This document shows, in pieces, positions 7,666 to 15,268 of a stretch of DNA of 19,744 bases. The position numbers and the translations under genes were made by a program. Origin of the DNA: Flavobacterium sp. (lineage in GTDB: Bacteria; Bacteroidota; Bacteroidia; Flavobacteriales; Flavobacteriaceae); contig JADMKR010000143.1 of NCBI GenBank assembly GCA_015478765.1, positions 1 through 19,744 on the forward strand, given 5' to 3'. The notes under the pieces are model-generated. The model had not been told where the DNA came from. It did no database searches and worked only from the letters and a program-made list of their open reading frames with translations. Within the stretch, counting starts at the first letter, position 1. Every line of letters begins with the position of its first letter.

Positions 7666-8492
7666 TATTTTTGAACCGATTTGAATTTTGCCAAAACCTT
7701 CTCGCCATTGCGCAACAGCAATATTTCCCGATTGACTACAAAATTATCAGTCTGTTCCAAAACCCGGAGCAACCTGCTTTCATTTTCCATGTCAGCACAG
7801 GCCATTTTGGTCGCGATAATGTTTGTGATCGCTATTTTTGCCGAAGCGGCCTTATAATTTCCCCGCATACGGTTACATCCTGCAAATGCCGTAAAAGAAT
7901 TGTCGGTAGCGAATTGCAGATCCACTTTATCGGTAACCAATTTTACGGGCTTGTCGGAGAATTCTGTAAGGACCCATCCTAAGTCGGATATTTTAGTCCG
8001 TTCCCTCCCCAAGCGCGCGTCGGTTTTTGCGGCTTCCGCTTCATTGAGTTTTGTGAGCACATACTTCTCAGCTTGGTTTCCGACGATTTTATTGCCATTG
8101 ATATCAAGTTGGATGAGCGAATTCTCGGTCACCAGAAATTGATTTGGCTCACCTGCCAGATTATCCAATATAATGGTGGTTCCTTCTTCATTCCATGAAT
8201 ATGTCCCGGAAATTTCTTCCCTTTTTTGTTCTTTTCCTCCTGAACGAATCATCCAAAAATGAAAATCTTCAGTGAGTTCAATGGAAGTTTCCACCGTCTC
8301 GCAATCGGCACACGGTAATGAACCACGATACATGCCTAAATAATCAAGCGAATTTTGAGCGGAATGTTCATCCTGTAGAACAACTGTATCGGATGTGATT
8401 TCAGTGGGTGCCGGCGGCGGATCTTTGGCAATTTTCTTTTTAGTGCAACTCAGTGCCAGCAGGGCAATCAATATAATTGTTGTTGTTTTCAT
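7665..8492 (-). CDS. lipoprotein with NlpE-like and META domains
   Basis: A 275-residue envelope lipoprotein. A hydrophobic signal peptide ends in the lipobox LALS|C16, followed by lysines and a proline-rich linker. Residues about 49-148 resemble the NlpE N-terminal domain, with YRGSLPCADC (55-64), including the CADC motif. In enterobacteria NlpE senses surface contact and copper stress. Residues about 171-272 form a META (HslJ-like) domain with GCNR (205-208) and the conserved C232. The function of this combination is not established; a role in envelope stress or heat/oxidant tolerance is possible. Its start is 9 bp after the DUF389 stop, and its own stop overlaps the ruvX start, so it is probably the middle gene of an operon. 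Confidence 0.85.
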   Translation of the reverse strand: MKTTTIILIALLALSCTKKKIAKDPPPAPTEITSDTVVLQDEHSAQNSLDYLGMYRGSLPCADCETVETSIELTEDFHFWMIRSGGKEQKREEISGTYSWNEEGTTIILDNLAGEPNQFLVTENSLIQLDINGNKIVGNQAEKYVLTKLNEAEAAKTDARLGRERTKISDLGWVLTEFSDKPVKLVTDKVDLQFATDNSFTAFAGCNRMRGNYKAASAKIAITNIIATKMACADMENESRLLRVLEQTDNFVVNREILLLRNGEKVLAKFKSVQK

Positions 8493-8501
8493 AGAAAAGT
8501 T

Positions 8502-9809
8502 TTATCTGGTGTACACTGAAATTTTCTTGACGGCAAGTCGCTTTGTCAGCCAATTCGAGAAACGGCTTCGCTCAGTGTTCGAAAAAGCGCCGTTGATATC
8601 GATGATTACCACGGTTTCGGCAAATGTACTGTCGTTTGCCTGGGTGAATGAATGATTGGCAATCGACATAGCCGCAATAGTTGGAAAAAGTGCTTCTGCT
8701 TCGCTTAGTATCTGTTTGGTTTCAAACGTATTGCTGGTGATCTGTTGCTGAAGCGATGCAATTTTAACGTCTTTTGATGTGTTCAGCAATGTCGTATGCT
8801 TGATCTCGTTCATGATATCACCCTTCAATGCAGTCAATCGGTCGGTGCTGTCCTGACGTATCACCAATTCTACACGCTCGTCGACGGCTTTTTCCAGTTT
8901 AGCATTGAGTGCGGCAATTTCCTCGGGTTCGAATCGTTGTGACAGAAATGCCAGTTCCACCCGCTTCGGTTTCTTTCCGACATACGTTTTTCTGTATACG
9001 ATCACATCACCTTTTTGAGTGAATTCGCGATCGAGAAATTGTTCAGTCCGCTTTCTGAATTCCTGTTCCCTATATAGGTTGTAGGCGAGATAACTGCTGG
9101 GCAACAGCATAATGATCGTCAGCCAGGTAATCACTTGCCGAACGCGTTTTTGCTGCGTAGGATTGACCATTTTCTTGGCCGGATATTTCAGGAATTTTAT
9201 AATGGCAAATGTCGCGATTCCAATAAAGACACAATTGATACAATACAGATAAAAAGCCCCGAGGAAATATGCCCAGTTCGCCGTCGCAAGTCCGTAACCA
9301 GCGGTGCACAACGGCGGCATCAATGCTGTGGCAATGGCTACACCCGGTATCGGATTTCCTTTTTCAACCCGCGTGATGGCAATCGCACCTACAATTCCGC
9401 CGAAAAAGGCAATCAGAATGTCGTAGATATTAGGCGTGGTTCGTGCTAATAATTCGGATTGGACGTCTTTAAACGGACTCAGGAAAAAATAAAGAGTGGA
9501 TACTGCGAGACTCACAATGGTAGCTATGGCGAGGTTTCGGAGTGAGGTTTTCAGCAGGTCGAAATCGTAAATCCCCAGGGCAAAACCTGCCCCAACGATC
9601 GGACCCATCAACGGGGAAATTAACATCGCCCCGATTATCACGGCGGCTGAGTTGACGTTTAATCCTACCGATGCAACCAGGATTGCACATGCGAGAATCC
9701 AGATATTGGCTCCGGTAAAATTTATCTCTTTGGTAACCCGCTCTAACGTTCGCGCTTTATCGTCTTCCCCTTCGTGAAGGTTGAATATGTCGAAAATTTT
9801 GTTTTTCAT
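8502..9809 (-). CDS. DUF389 (TIGR00341-like) membrane protein
   Basis: A 435-residue integral membrane protein of the DUF389 family, whose function is unknown. The frame is open up to 10007, but the extra 66 residues look random. The ATG at 9809 (MKNKIFDIFNLHEGEDDK) is the natural start and leaves 176 bp for divergent promoters with dapD. Six or so hydrophobic segments occupy about residues 32-255. They include the conserved GAMLISPLMGPI and GVAIATALMPPLCTAG stretches, which resemble re-entrant or pore-lining motifs. The C-terminal 180 residues are soluble and probably periplasmic or cytoplasmic in a two-state fold. It leads the likely operon with the NlpE/META lipoprotein and ruvX. No substrate can be inferred. 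Confidence 0.88.
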   Translation of the reverse strand: MKNKIFDIFNLHEGEDDKARTLERVTKEINFTGANIWILACAILVASVGLNVNSAAVIIGAMLISPLMGPIVGAGFALGIYDFDLLKTSLRNLAIATIVSLAVSTLYFFLSPFKDVQSELLARTTPNIYDILIAFFGGIVGAIAITRVEKGNPIPGVAIATALMPPLCTAGYGLATANWAYFLGAFYLYCINCVFIGIATFAIIKFLKYPAKKMVNPTQQKRVRQVITWLTIIMLLPSSYLAYNLYREQEFRKRTEQFLDREFTQKGDVIVYRKTYVGKKPKRVELAFLSQRFEPEEIAALNAKLEKAVDERVELVIRQDSTDRLTALKGDIMNEIKHTTLLNTSKDVKIASLQQQITSNTFETKQILSEAEALFPTIAAMSIANHSFTQANDSTFAETVVIIDINGAFSNTERSRFSNWLTKRLAVKKISVYTR

Positions 9810-9840
9810 AAATGGTAAGTTCGGGTTTTCGAAACGCCAA

Positions 9841-9874
9841 CTAAAATACGAATAAAATTGCAAGCGAAACCAAA
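9841..9874 (-). promoter_or_regulatory. possible -33/-7 promoter for the DUF389 operon
   Basis: On the minus strand TTTG (9871-9874) is followed after 22 bp by TATTTTAG (9841-9848), one mismatch from TAnnTTTG, and the ATG at 9809 lies 31 bp further on. The spacing is within the usual range for Bacteroidota promoters. Confidence 0.35.
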
Positions 9875-9961
9875 TCTCTTTTGCGCATATGCACCGGTGG
9901 CAGATGAGTCCGTACTGCTGCGAGATGGAAATCAAATGCTGGGAATACCAAATATTGCCAT

Positions 9962-9969
9962 TATATTTG
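9962..9969 (+). promoter_or_regulatory. -7 promoter element (TAnnTTTG) for dapD
   Basis: TATATTTG is a perfect match ending 16 bp before the dapD ATG at 9986. No clear -33 element is visible. Confidence 0.5.
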
Positions 9970-9985
9970 TATAAAAATCGACTCA

Positions 9986-10801
9986 ATGAATCATTTACGA
10001 GCAACAATCGAGGCTGCGTGGGAAAACCGCGAACTTCTTAAAAATGAGGAAACTATTCAGGCAATCAGAAAAGTAGTGTCACTGCTGGACGAGGGAACTT
10101 TGCGCGTAGCAGAACCGACATTAGACGGATGGCAGGTCAATGAATGGGTGAAAAAGGGAGTCGTGCTGTATTTTCCGATCCAAAAAATGGAAACTTTTGA
10201 AGTTGGCATTTTCGAATATCACGATAAAATTCCGTTGAAGAAAGGATATGCCGAAAAAGGTATCCGTATTGTCCCGAATGCGGTTGCACGTCACGGAGCC
10301 TACATTTCAAAAGGCGTGATCATGATGCCAAGCTATGTAAACATCGGCGCTTATGTCGATGAAGGGACGATGGTCGACACTTGGGCGACCGTTGGGAGCT
10401 GCGCTCAAATTGGAAAAAATGTACACCTTAGCGGCGGGGTCGGCATTGGCGGCGTGCTCGAGCCTTTGCAGGCGGCTCCGGTAATTATCGAAGACGGCGC
10501 TTTCATAGGTTCGCGTTGCATCGTCGTTGAAGGCGTTCGTGTTGAGACCGAAGCCGTTTTGGGAGCCAATGTGTGCCTTACCGCATCGACGAAAATAATC
10601 GATGTTACAGGCGATGAACCAGTGGAAATGAAAGGTGTCGTACCGGCGCGATCGGTGGTAATACCGGGAAGCTATGCGAAGAAATTTGCAGCAGGCGAAT
10701 ATCAGGTGCCATGTGCGCTGATCATCGGGAAACGCAAACCATCAACCGATTTAAAAACATCGCTGAACGATGCGCTGAGGGAATATGACGTGGCTATATA
10801 A
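9986..10801 (+). CDS. dapD: 2,3,4,5-tetrahydropyridine-2,6-dicarboxylate N-succinyltransferase
   Basis: A 271-residue cytoplasmic enzyme of the succinylase branch of diaminopimelate and lysine synthesis. It succinylates tetrahydrodipicolinate using succinyl-CoA. An N-terminal helical domain (about 1-95) precedes a left-handed beta-helix of hexapeptide repeats (about 95-245). The highly conserved DapD stretch GAYVDEGTMVDTWATVGSC is followed by GGVGIGGVLEPLQAAPVIIED. Length is normal for the DapD trimer family. It is transcribed alone from a promoter in the gap shared with the DUF389 gene. Its stop is 4 bp from the stop of the convergent glycosyltransferase. Identity is certain. Confidence 0.97.
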   Translation: MNHLRATIEAAWENRELLKNEETIQAIRKVVSLLDEGTLRVAEPTLDGWQVNEWVKKGVVLYFPIQKMETFEVGIFEYHDKIPLKKGYAEKGIRIVPNAVARHGAYISKGVIMMPSYVNIGAYVDEGTMVDTWATVGSCAQIGKNVHLSGGVGIGGVLEPLQAAPVIIEDGAFIGSRCIVVEGVRVETEAVLGANVCLTASTKIIDVTGDEPVEMKGVVPARSVVIPGSYAKKFAAGEYQVPCALIIGKRKPSTDLKTSLNDALREYDVAI

Positions 10802-10805
10802 AATA

Positions 10806-11558
10806 TTATTTCCCGGACTGCTTCTGAAGTTTTAAAAGCTTCGCATATTTCATATAGGAAAAAAATCCCTGGATTAATGAAATAGTGAGTCCGTCGAGAC
10901 CATTGAAAATTCCGCGTTTTAAAAGATAACATCTCCAAAATGCAATATTTCCGTTCAGTACAGGTTTCAGAACCGAGATTCTTTTACCCTGATCGTACAA
11001 TTGCTGGGCATGCCATCCCGAATATTGATTTTTCTTGGCGACTATCTGGTCAAACGATGCCCATCCGTAATGCAGAATATGAACAGCCACCTTTTTCTCA
11101 TTGGTCGCCATAATTTTCTGATGAACCCTGGCATCCGAAGGCCGCGCCGTTGATTTGTTGAAAAAGCGAACTTTATGGTCGGGATACCATCCGGCAAAAT
11201 CGATCAGTTTGTCACCCAGGAAATTCTTTACACGAAAACTAAAAGCATCATGTTTGCCCATTAAATATTTTCCTTCAAGAATAAACGCTTCCGCGTCAGA
11301 ATCCAGGAATTCATCGGCATCGAGATTTAGTATCCAGTCGTTTTTGCAATAGGGTAAACCGTGCGTACGCTGCGGCCCATCGCCTAAAAACGGCTGCGAA
11401 ATTACGGTGGCGCCTTTTTCTTTTGCGATTTCAGCCGTCCTGTCGGAACTCAGCGAATCGACTATGATCACCTCATCACATACGCGGAACAGTGCATCGA
11501 TGCACTTCCCTATCATTTTCTCTTCATTATAAGTGATCACCAAGCCACTGATTGCCAT
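10806..11558 (-). CDS. family 2 glycosyltransferase, WaaE/beta-1,4-glucosyltransferase-like
   Basis: A 250-residue cytoplasmic or membrane-associated GT-A glycosyltransferase. The start MAISGLVITYNEEKMIGKCI, the VDSLSSDRT segment (33-41) and the metal-binding LDADE (79-83) are characteristic of the WaaE/KdtX-type GT2 branch, which adds a hexose to the inner LPS core. The length fits. The C-terminus is basic and somewhat hydrophobic, consistent with peripheral membrane contact. It is divergent from the GT9 gene across 107 bp, with a -7 element for this gene at 11575-11582, and opens the surface-glycan cluster. The exact sugar and acceptor cannot be read from sequence. Confidence 0.88.
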   Translation of the reverse strand: MAISGLVITYNEEKMIGKCIDALFRVCDEVIIVDSLSSDRTAEIAKEKGATVISQPFLGDGPQRTHGLPYCKNDWILNLDADEFLDSDAEAFILEGKYLMGKHDAFSFRVKNFLGDKLIDFAGWYPDHKVRFFNKSTARPSDARVHQKIMATNEKKVAVHILHYGWASFDQIVAKKNQYSGWHAQQLYDQGKRISVLKPVLNGNIAFWRCYLLKRGIFNGLDGLTISLIQGFFSYMKYAKLLKLQKQSGK

Positions 11559-11574
11559 AATAAAACCTTTGGCG

Positions 11575-11582
11575 CAAAAATA
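11575..11582 (-). promoter_or_regulatory. -7 promoter element (TAnnTTTG) for the WaaE-like gene
   Basis: On the minus strand this reads TATTTTTG, a perfect match 16 bp upstream of the ATG at 11558. No clear -33 element is seen. Confidence 0.5.
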
Positions 11583-11665
11583 GGACTTTTATACGATTGT
11601 AATCCGAAAATTGCGAAGCCGCGTTTATCAAATACTTTGTATTTTAGCCAATCTAAACGCACCTC

Positions 11666-12739
11666 ATGAAAATACTGGTCATCCAGCAGAAGCGAATCGG
11701 CGATGTTCTAACAAGTACCATTCTTTCCAATAACCTGAAAAAATTTTATCCGGATTCCCAGGTTGACTATATGTGTTATCCAAACTGTGTGGATGTGCTC
11801 ATCGGAAATGCGAATATCGACGAGGTGATCACGCTCTCCAACAAGACGCGCAAGTCGTATCCTTCGTTGTTGAAATTCATTATGATGATACGAAGTCGGA
11901 AATACGATGTGGTTGTGGACGCTTATTGCAAACTCGAAACCAATTTGATCACTGCCTTTTCGGGTGCAAAACACAAGATTTCATATGATAAAGGCTATTC
12001 GAATATGTTCTATTCGCATACAGTCAAACGATTGCCGAATGGCACGAAATCGGAACTCGGACTCGCAATCGAAAACCGTCTTTTATTGTTGAAACCATTG
12101 ATAAAAGATGTAATTACCGATTACAAGCCAAAAATATTTTTGTCGGATGCCGAAATAACTCAGGCGCGCGAATCGCTTTCGCATTACGGAATCGGACTGG
12201 ACAAGCCTGTAATCATGTTTGGGATTTTAGGAAGCGAATGGTACAAAACCTACCCGCTTGAGAAAATGGCCAAGATAATCGACTTCACGGTTCAAAGGCT
12301 GAACGCCGATATACTTTTCAATTACATTCCGAGTCAGCAGGACGAAGCCACCGCGCTTTATAATCTTTGTTCCGAAGAAACTCAGTCGCGTATTCATCTT
12401 GATTTGTATGCCAACGGACTGCGGCCGTTTTTAGCATTATTGTCGCAATGTTCGGCATTGGTCGGAAATGAAGGTGGTGCGGTGAATATGGCCAAAGCGC
12501 TTGACATCCCAACGTTTTCGCTGTTTTCACCGTCGGTTGATAAAGAAACGTGGCAGATTTTTGAGAATGAGCCGCAAAATTTGTCAATCCACCTGAAAGA
12601 TTTAAAGCCTGAAATCTACGAGAAGTACGACGAGAAATACATTAAAGAGCACACCTTCAGGTATTTTGACGAATATCCTTTGGAACTGATTCTGGAGAAA
12701 CTTGGCGACTATTTCGACACAATCGGTTTAAAAAACTAA
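11666..12739 (+). CDS. family 9 glycosyltransferase (heptosyltransferase-like)
   Basis: A 357-residue GT-B enzyme of family GT9, which includes the LPS heptosyltransferases WaaC, WaaF and WaaQ using ADP-heptose. The N-terminus MKILVIQQKRIGDVLTSTIL carries the GT9 RIGDV acceptor-side motif. The nucleotide-sugar loop is VGNEGGAVNMAKALDIPTF, where enterobacterial enzymes usually have (N)DTG..H.A.AL. Glu thus replaces the usual Asp and Asn the usual His, so the donor may differ or this may be a lineage variant. The TSS region upstream shows only near-matches to TAnnTTTG (TACTTTGT at about 11633). The gene ends overlapping the convergent GT2 gene by 4 bp. It probably acts on the inner core of LPS; the donor is not certain. 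Confidence 0.88.
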   Translation: MKILVIQQKRIGDVLTSTILSNNLKKFYPDSQVDYMCYPNCVDVLIGNANIDEVITLSNKTRKSYPSLLKFIMMIRSRKYDVVVDAYCKLETNLITAFSGAKHKISYDKGYSNMFYSHTVKRLPNGTKSELGLAIENRLLLLKPLIKDVITDYKPKIFLSDAEITQARESLSHYGIGLDKPVIMFGILGSEWYKTYPLEKMAKIIDFTVQRLNADILFNYIPSQQDEATALYNLCSEETQSRIHLDLYANGLRPFLALLSQCSALVGNEGGAVNMAKALDIPTFSLFSPSVDKETWQIFENEPQNLSIHLKDLKPEIYEKYDEKYIKEHTFRYFDEYPLELILEKLGDYFDTIGLKN

Positions 12740-13548
12740 AGGCTGCTGATACCGTTATCGATTGAGGTTATGTGGTGCTTTTTGTTATAACTGCGGATGG
12801 AATTGTTACTTTCCCAGATTTCAGCGGTGGAGTAACCTCGGGCATGATCAAGGTGAAGGCAAATTGCGCTGTATCGGATTTGTTTCGAAAGCAGTCCGGC
12901 GTTGAACAATCGTTCCCCAAGCTCACGGTCGAGTCCACCGTACTTCATGTCGTGATTAAAGCCGTTTATTGCCAAGAGATCCGATTTAAATCCGGAGGAA
13001 TTATGTCCGTTCCACGATCGTTTGGTGGGCGTAATCCAATTCATAAAAGCAGCAAACCATTTATTGTGGGTGAGTTTTGTGAATTTAAAAGTACTGCTCA
13101 TGCCGCGTTGGCGTAAAAACTTCACGTGAAAACATTTTTGGGATTTGATATCAATGTCGGTAACCGATTGAGAAATTTCCATCGGGAGTTTGAAATAACC
13201 ACCCGATAAAAAGTAGCCCTTTTCTTTATGTTTCAAATGTACTGCGATGAAATCCTTGCGCGGTATGCAGTCGCCATCGGTAAATAACAAATAATCGGAT
13301 GATGCCTGCAGGATTGCTTTATTGAGAATTTTTGATTTTTGAAAGCCGTCATCGTCATGCCAGACGTGAATGATTGGATGTTTGAAATCGGCCGAAAATT
13401 GAGTCAGTAGTTGGCGGGTTTCAGGCGTCGAACCATCATCGGCGATTACGATTTCAAAATCGGATTCCGTTTGCACCGAGTACCCGATAAGTACCTTCCG
13501 CAGCCATTCGACTGCATTGTAAGTAGTAATGATTACGGAAATTTTCAT
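12736..13548 (-). CDS. family 2 glycosyltransferase with galactosyltransferase-like C-terminus
   Basis: A 270-residue GT-A enzyme. The frame extends two codons up to a GTG at 13554, but the ATG at 13548 (MKISVIITTYN) is the normal family start. The donor-binding residues are IADDGS (35-40) and the DxD motif D91-G-D93. The C-terminal half contains NGFNHDMKYGGLDRELGERL, resembling the galactosyl-T-like domain (PF02709 type) that contacts the acceptor. It is clearly paralogous to the plus-strand gene at 15269-16075: both have ADDGS.PET, the HxWHxDxG.QK segment and the DGD block at matching positions. It is the last gene of a minus-strand run (GT17, kinase-like, this one). The sugar transferred is not known. 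Confidence 0.87.
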   Translation of the reverse strand: MKISVIITTYNAVEWLRKVLIGYSVQTESDFEIVIADDGSTPETRQLLTQFSADFKHPIIHVWHDDDGFQKSKILNKAILQASSDYLLFTDGDCIPRKDFIAVHLKHKEKGYFLSGGYFKLPMEISQSVTDIDIKSQKCFHVKFLRQRGMSSTFKFTKLTHNKWFAAFMNWITPTKRSWNGHNSSGFKSDLLAINGFNHDMKYGGLDRELGERLFNAGLLSKQIRYSAICLHLDHARGYSTAEIWESNNSIRSYNKKHHITSIDNGISSL

Positions 13549-13588
13549 CGGCACAGTTAGACTGGAAAAATACTGCTTTTTATGAAAA

Positions 13589-14347
13589 TTACTTCCAAAA
13601 CAACAGTTTCTTTTTTATTCTTTTTTTCCGGTAATATCGGTACTGAAACTCGGATGTGTAGCGCCAGAGCGTGGCGAAAATACGCTGTTCGTCCTCACCC
13701 GATGTCTTCGCATATTCGTTGCTCATCGTTGCCACCATCTCTTTATGCGGTGTGAGTCGGGACAGGTTTTTCATCCGGAGATCAAATGGCATTTCAGCAT
13801 GGAATGACATGCGGTTTAAATCGACCAAATAGAACGAATAAACATCATTAGTCTTTATTATCAATGTATTTCCCGGCGAATGGTCTTTGAATTCGATTCC
13901 TTTCTGATGAAGTAAATATGAGAATCGGGTGAATTGCCGCAAGATATTGTCACGATCGGGATAATCGGGATTTTCGACGAGTTCGCGGAACGTCAGGTCA
14001 CATTCCATATGTTCGCTGGCGTAGTAACTATCGTTCAATCCGATAACATCGAAATTCTCGCAAAACGCAATCGGTTGCGGCGTACCGATTCCCGATTCGA
14101 GCAATTTCCCAGCAAATTCAAATGACCTCTTGGCTTTTGATTTTCGGAAATATTTATAAGCAATTTTATTGATCAGGTTCGGTTTTTTAAACGATTTGAT
14201 ATTGACGATTTTGCCATCAACATCAAACAATTTGATCGTATTGCGTTTGCCATCACCGAACAATCGCCCATCGGAATTAAAATTCACGATGCAATTGCGA
14301 ACGGCATCGGTGCTGAATCCCGATTTACTATTAAAGGTAAAAACCAT
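13589..14347 (-). CDS. LPS (Kdo/heptose) kinase-like protein
   Basis: A 252-residue protein with a degenerate eukaryotic-like kinase fold, resembling the Kdo/WaaP/InaA lipopolysaccharide kinase group, which phosphorylates inner-core sugars on the cytoplasmic face. Likely catalytic residues are K51 (NIKSF) for ATP, helix-C E77, catalytic-loop D155 and N160 in FKDHSPGN, and metal-binding D176 in VDLNRM. The canonical HxD is KDH here, as in other divergent members. A strongly basic C-terminus (about 239-252) could contact membrane lipid. It starts 3 bp after the GT17 stop and lies 40 bp upstream of the GT2 gene, so the three are probably co-transcribed. Substrate is inferred from family and context only. 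Confidence 0.75.
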   Translation of the reverse strand: MVFTFNSKSGFSTDAVRNCIVNFNSDGRLFGDGKRNTIKLFDVDGKIVNIKSFKKPNLINKIAYKYFRKSKAKRSFEFAGKLLESGIGTPQPIAFCENFDVIGLNDSYYASEHMECDLTFRELVENPDYPDRDNILRQFTRFSYLLHQKGIEFKDHSPGNTLIIKTNDVYSFYLVDLNRMSFHAEMPFDLRMKNLSRLTPHKEMVATMSNEYAKTSGEDEQRIFATLWRYTSEFQYRYYRKKRIKKKLLFWK

Positions 14348-14350
14348 GTT

Positions 14351-15211
14351 TTAGGTACTTTTTGAATAAAACAGCTCTTGCCATTTATTCCTGGTTTCGG
14401 GTTTCTGAAGATATTCCGGCAATTTATAACCGGCATCGATGATTTCAAATTCAAGCGTTCGTCCGAACAGGTCTTTTCCGCTTTCGATCAACTGCTTAAT
14501 CTTATTTTCGTCTTTGTATTCGTCCAGATTGTATTCGGTATGTGAAAATGCTTCCAGCTTTTTGACAATCTGCTTTACGCCGCCAACGTATGTAAAATGC
14601 CAACCGGCGTTGGGTATGATTTCATAAACTTCACCCCGACGTTTGGTGCGCATAATCGTCTTGCGAATTTTATGCGGGCGCTTCTTCAGTAATTTATAAG
14701 GCAAAACCGCCGTACAGTGCCAGATTCCTTCCTGCGCTTCCTCTTTGCTCATGTTGCTTCCGCCGTCGTAGATTAGCCTGTTGTTCAGAAAATACATGAA
14801 CATATCCATTTTGAGTCCGTAAATCTTTGAAACCCCGCGCTGTATCATCGAACGGATCACTTCGGATTTGGGGATTTCATCGACATCCGAAATCATAACA
14901 ATATCGCCAGGTTTACAGCCTGAAAGACCTTTTACAATGGAATCACGTTGGTGAAATTCAATCTTCCACGGTGAAAACGGATTTATTATTGGCAAAAAAA
15001 GTGGATAATTGGTAAGTTTTATGTGGATGATCTTATCCAAAAATGCGGAAAACCGCTGCTTGTTCTCTTCGAAAATAAAAGACTTGGGCTGATTTTGAAA
15101 GGTGCGGTTTGCCTCGACCAGGACAAATTTGTCAACCACTTCATTCAATTCATTCAATCGGATTTCGAGCAGGTCAAGCTCGTTGAAGAAAATGAAGCAA
15201 TCGTAAACCAT
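14351..15211 (-). CDS. family 17 glycosyltransferase (GnT-III-like)
   Basis: A 286-residue protein of family GT17 (PF04724). The animal founder is the beta-1,4-N-acetylglucosaminyltransferase GnT-III, which adds the bisecting GlcNAc to N-glycans. Hallmarks are the N-terminal DCFIFFNELDLLEIRL, VEANRTF (32-38), the DxD-containing SDVDEIP (108-114), and a late GWHFTYVGG segment. There is no signal peptide or anchor, unlike the eukaryotic type II membrane enzymes, so it should act in the cytoplasm on a lipid-linked or LPS acceptor. It heads a three-gene minus-strand operon from a 57-bp divergent gap with a perfect -7 element. Bacterial members are known but rarely characterised, and the donor is unknown. 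Confidence 0.87.
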   Translation of the reverse strand: MVYDCFIFFNELDLLEIRLNELNEVVDKFVLVEANRTFQNQPKSFIFEENKQRFSAFLDKIIHIKLTNYPLFLPIINPFSPWKIEFHQRDSIVKGLSGCKPGDIVMISDVDEIPKSEVIRSMIQRGVSKIYGLKMDMFMYFLNNRLIYDGGSNMSKEEAQEGIWHCTAVLPYKLLKKRPHKIRKTIMRTKRRGEVYEIIPNAGWHFTYVGGVKQIVKKLEAFSHTEYNLDEYKDENKIKQLIESGKDLFGRTLEFEIIDAGYKLPEYLQKPETRNKWQELFYSKST

Positions 15212-15224
15212 TTTGAAATTTTTA

Positions 15225-15232
15225 CAAATATA
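15225..15232 (-). promoter_or_regulatory. -7 promoter element (TAnnTTTG) for the GT17 operon
   Basis: On the minus strand this reads TATATTTG, a perfect match 13 bp upstream of the GT17 ATG at 15211. The leader would be very short. Confidence 0.5.
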
Positions 15233-15268
15233 AATAATAATGTTAACTTGCCCACTTATTCGATTTGT

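Noticed and set aside
9810..10007. 66-residue N-terminal extension of the DUF389 protein
   Set aside because: It runs into the dapD start and covers the only space for both divergent promoters.
15023..15268. 82-residue extension of the GT2 protein at 15269
   Set aside because: It is antisense to the GT17 gene and the GT2 fold starts at the ATG at 15269.
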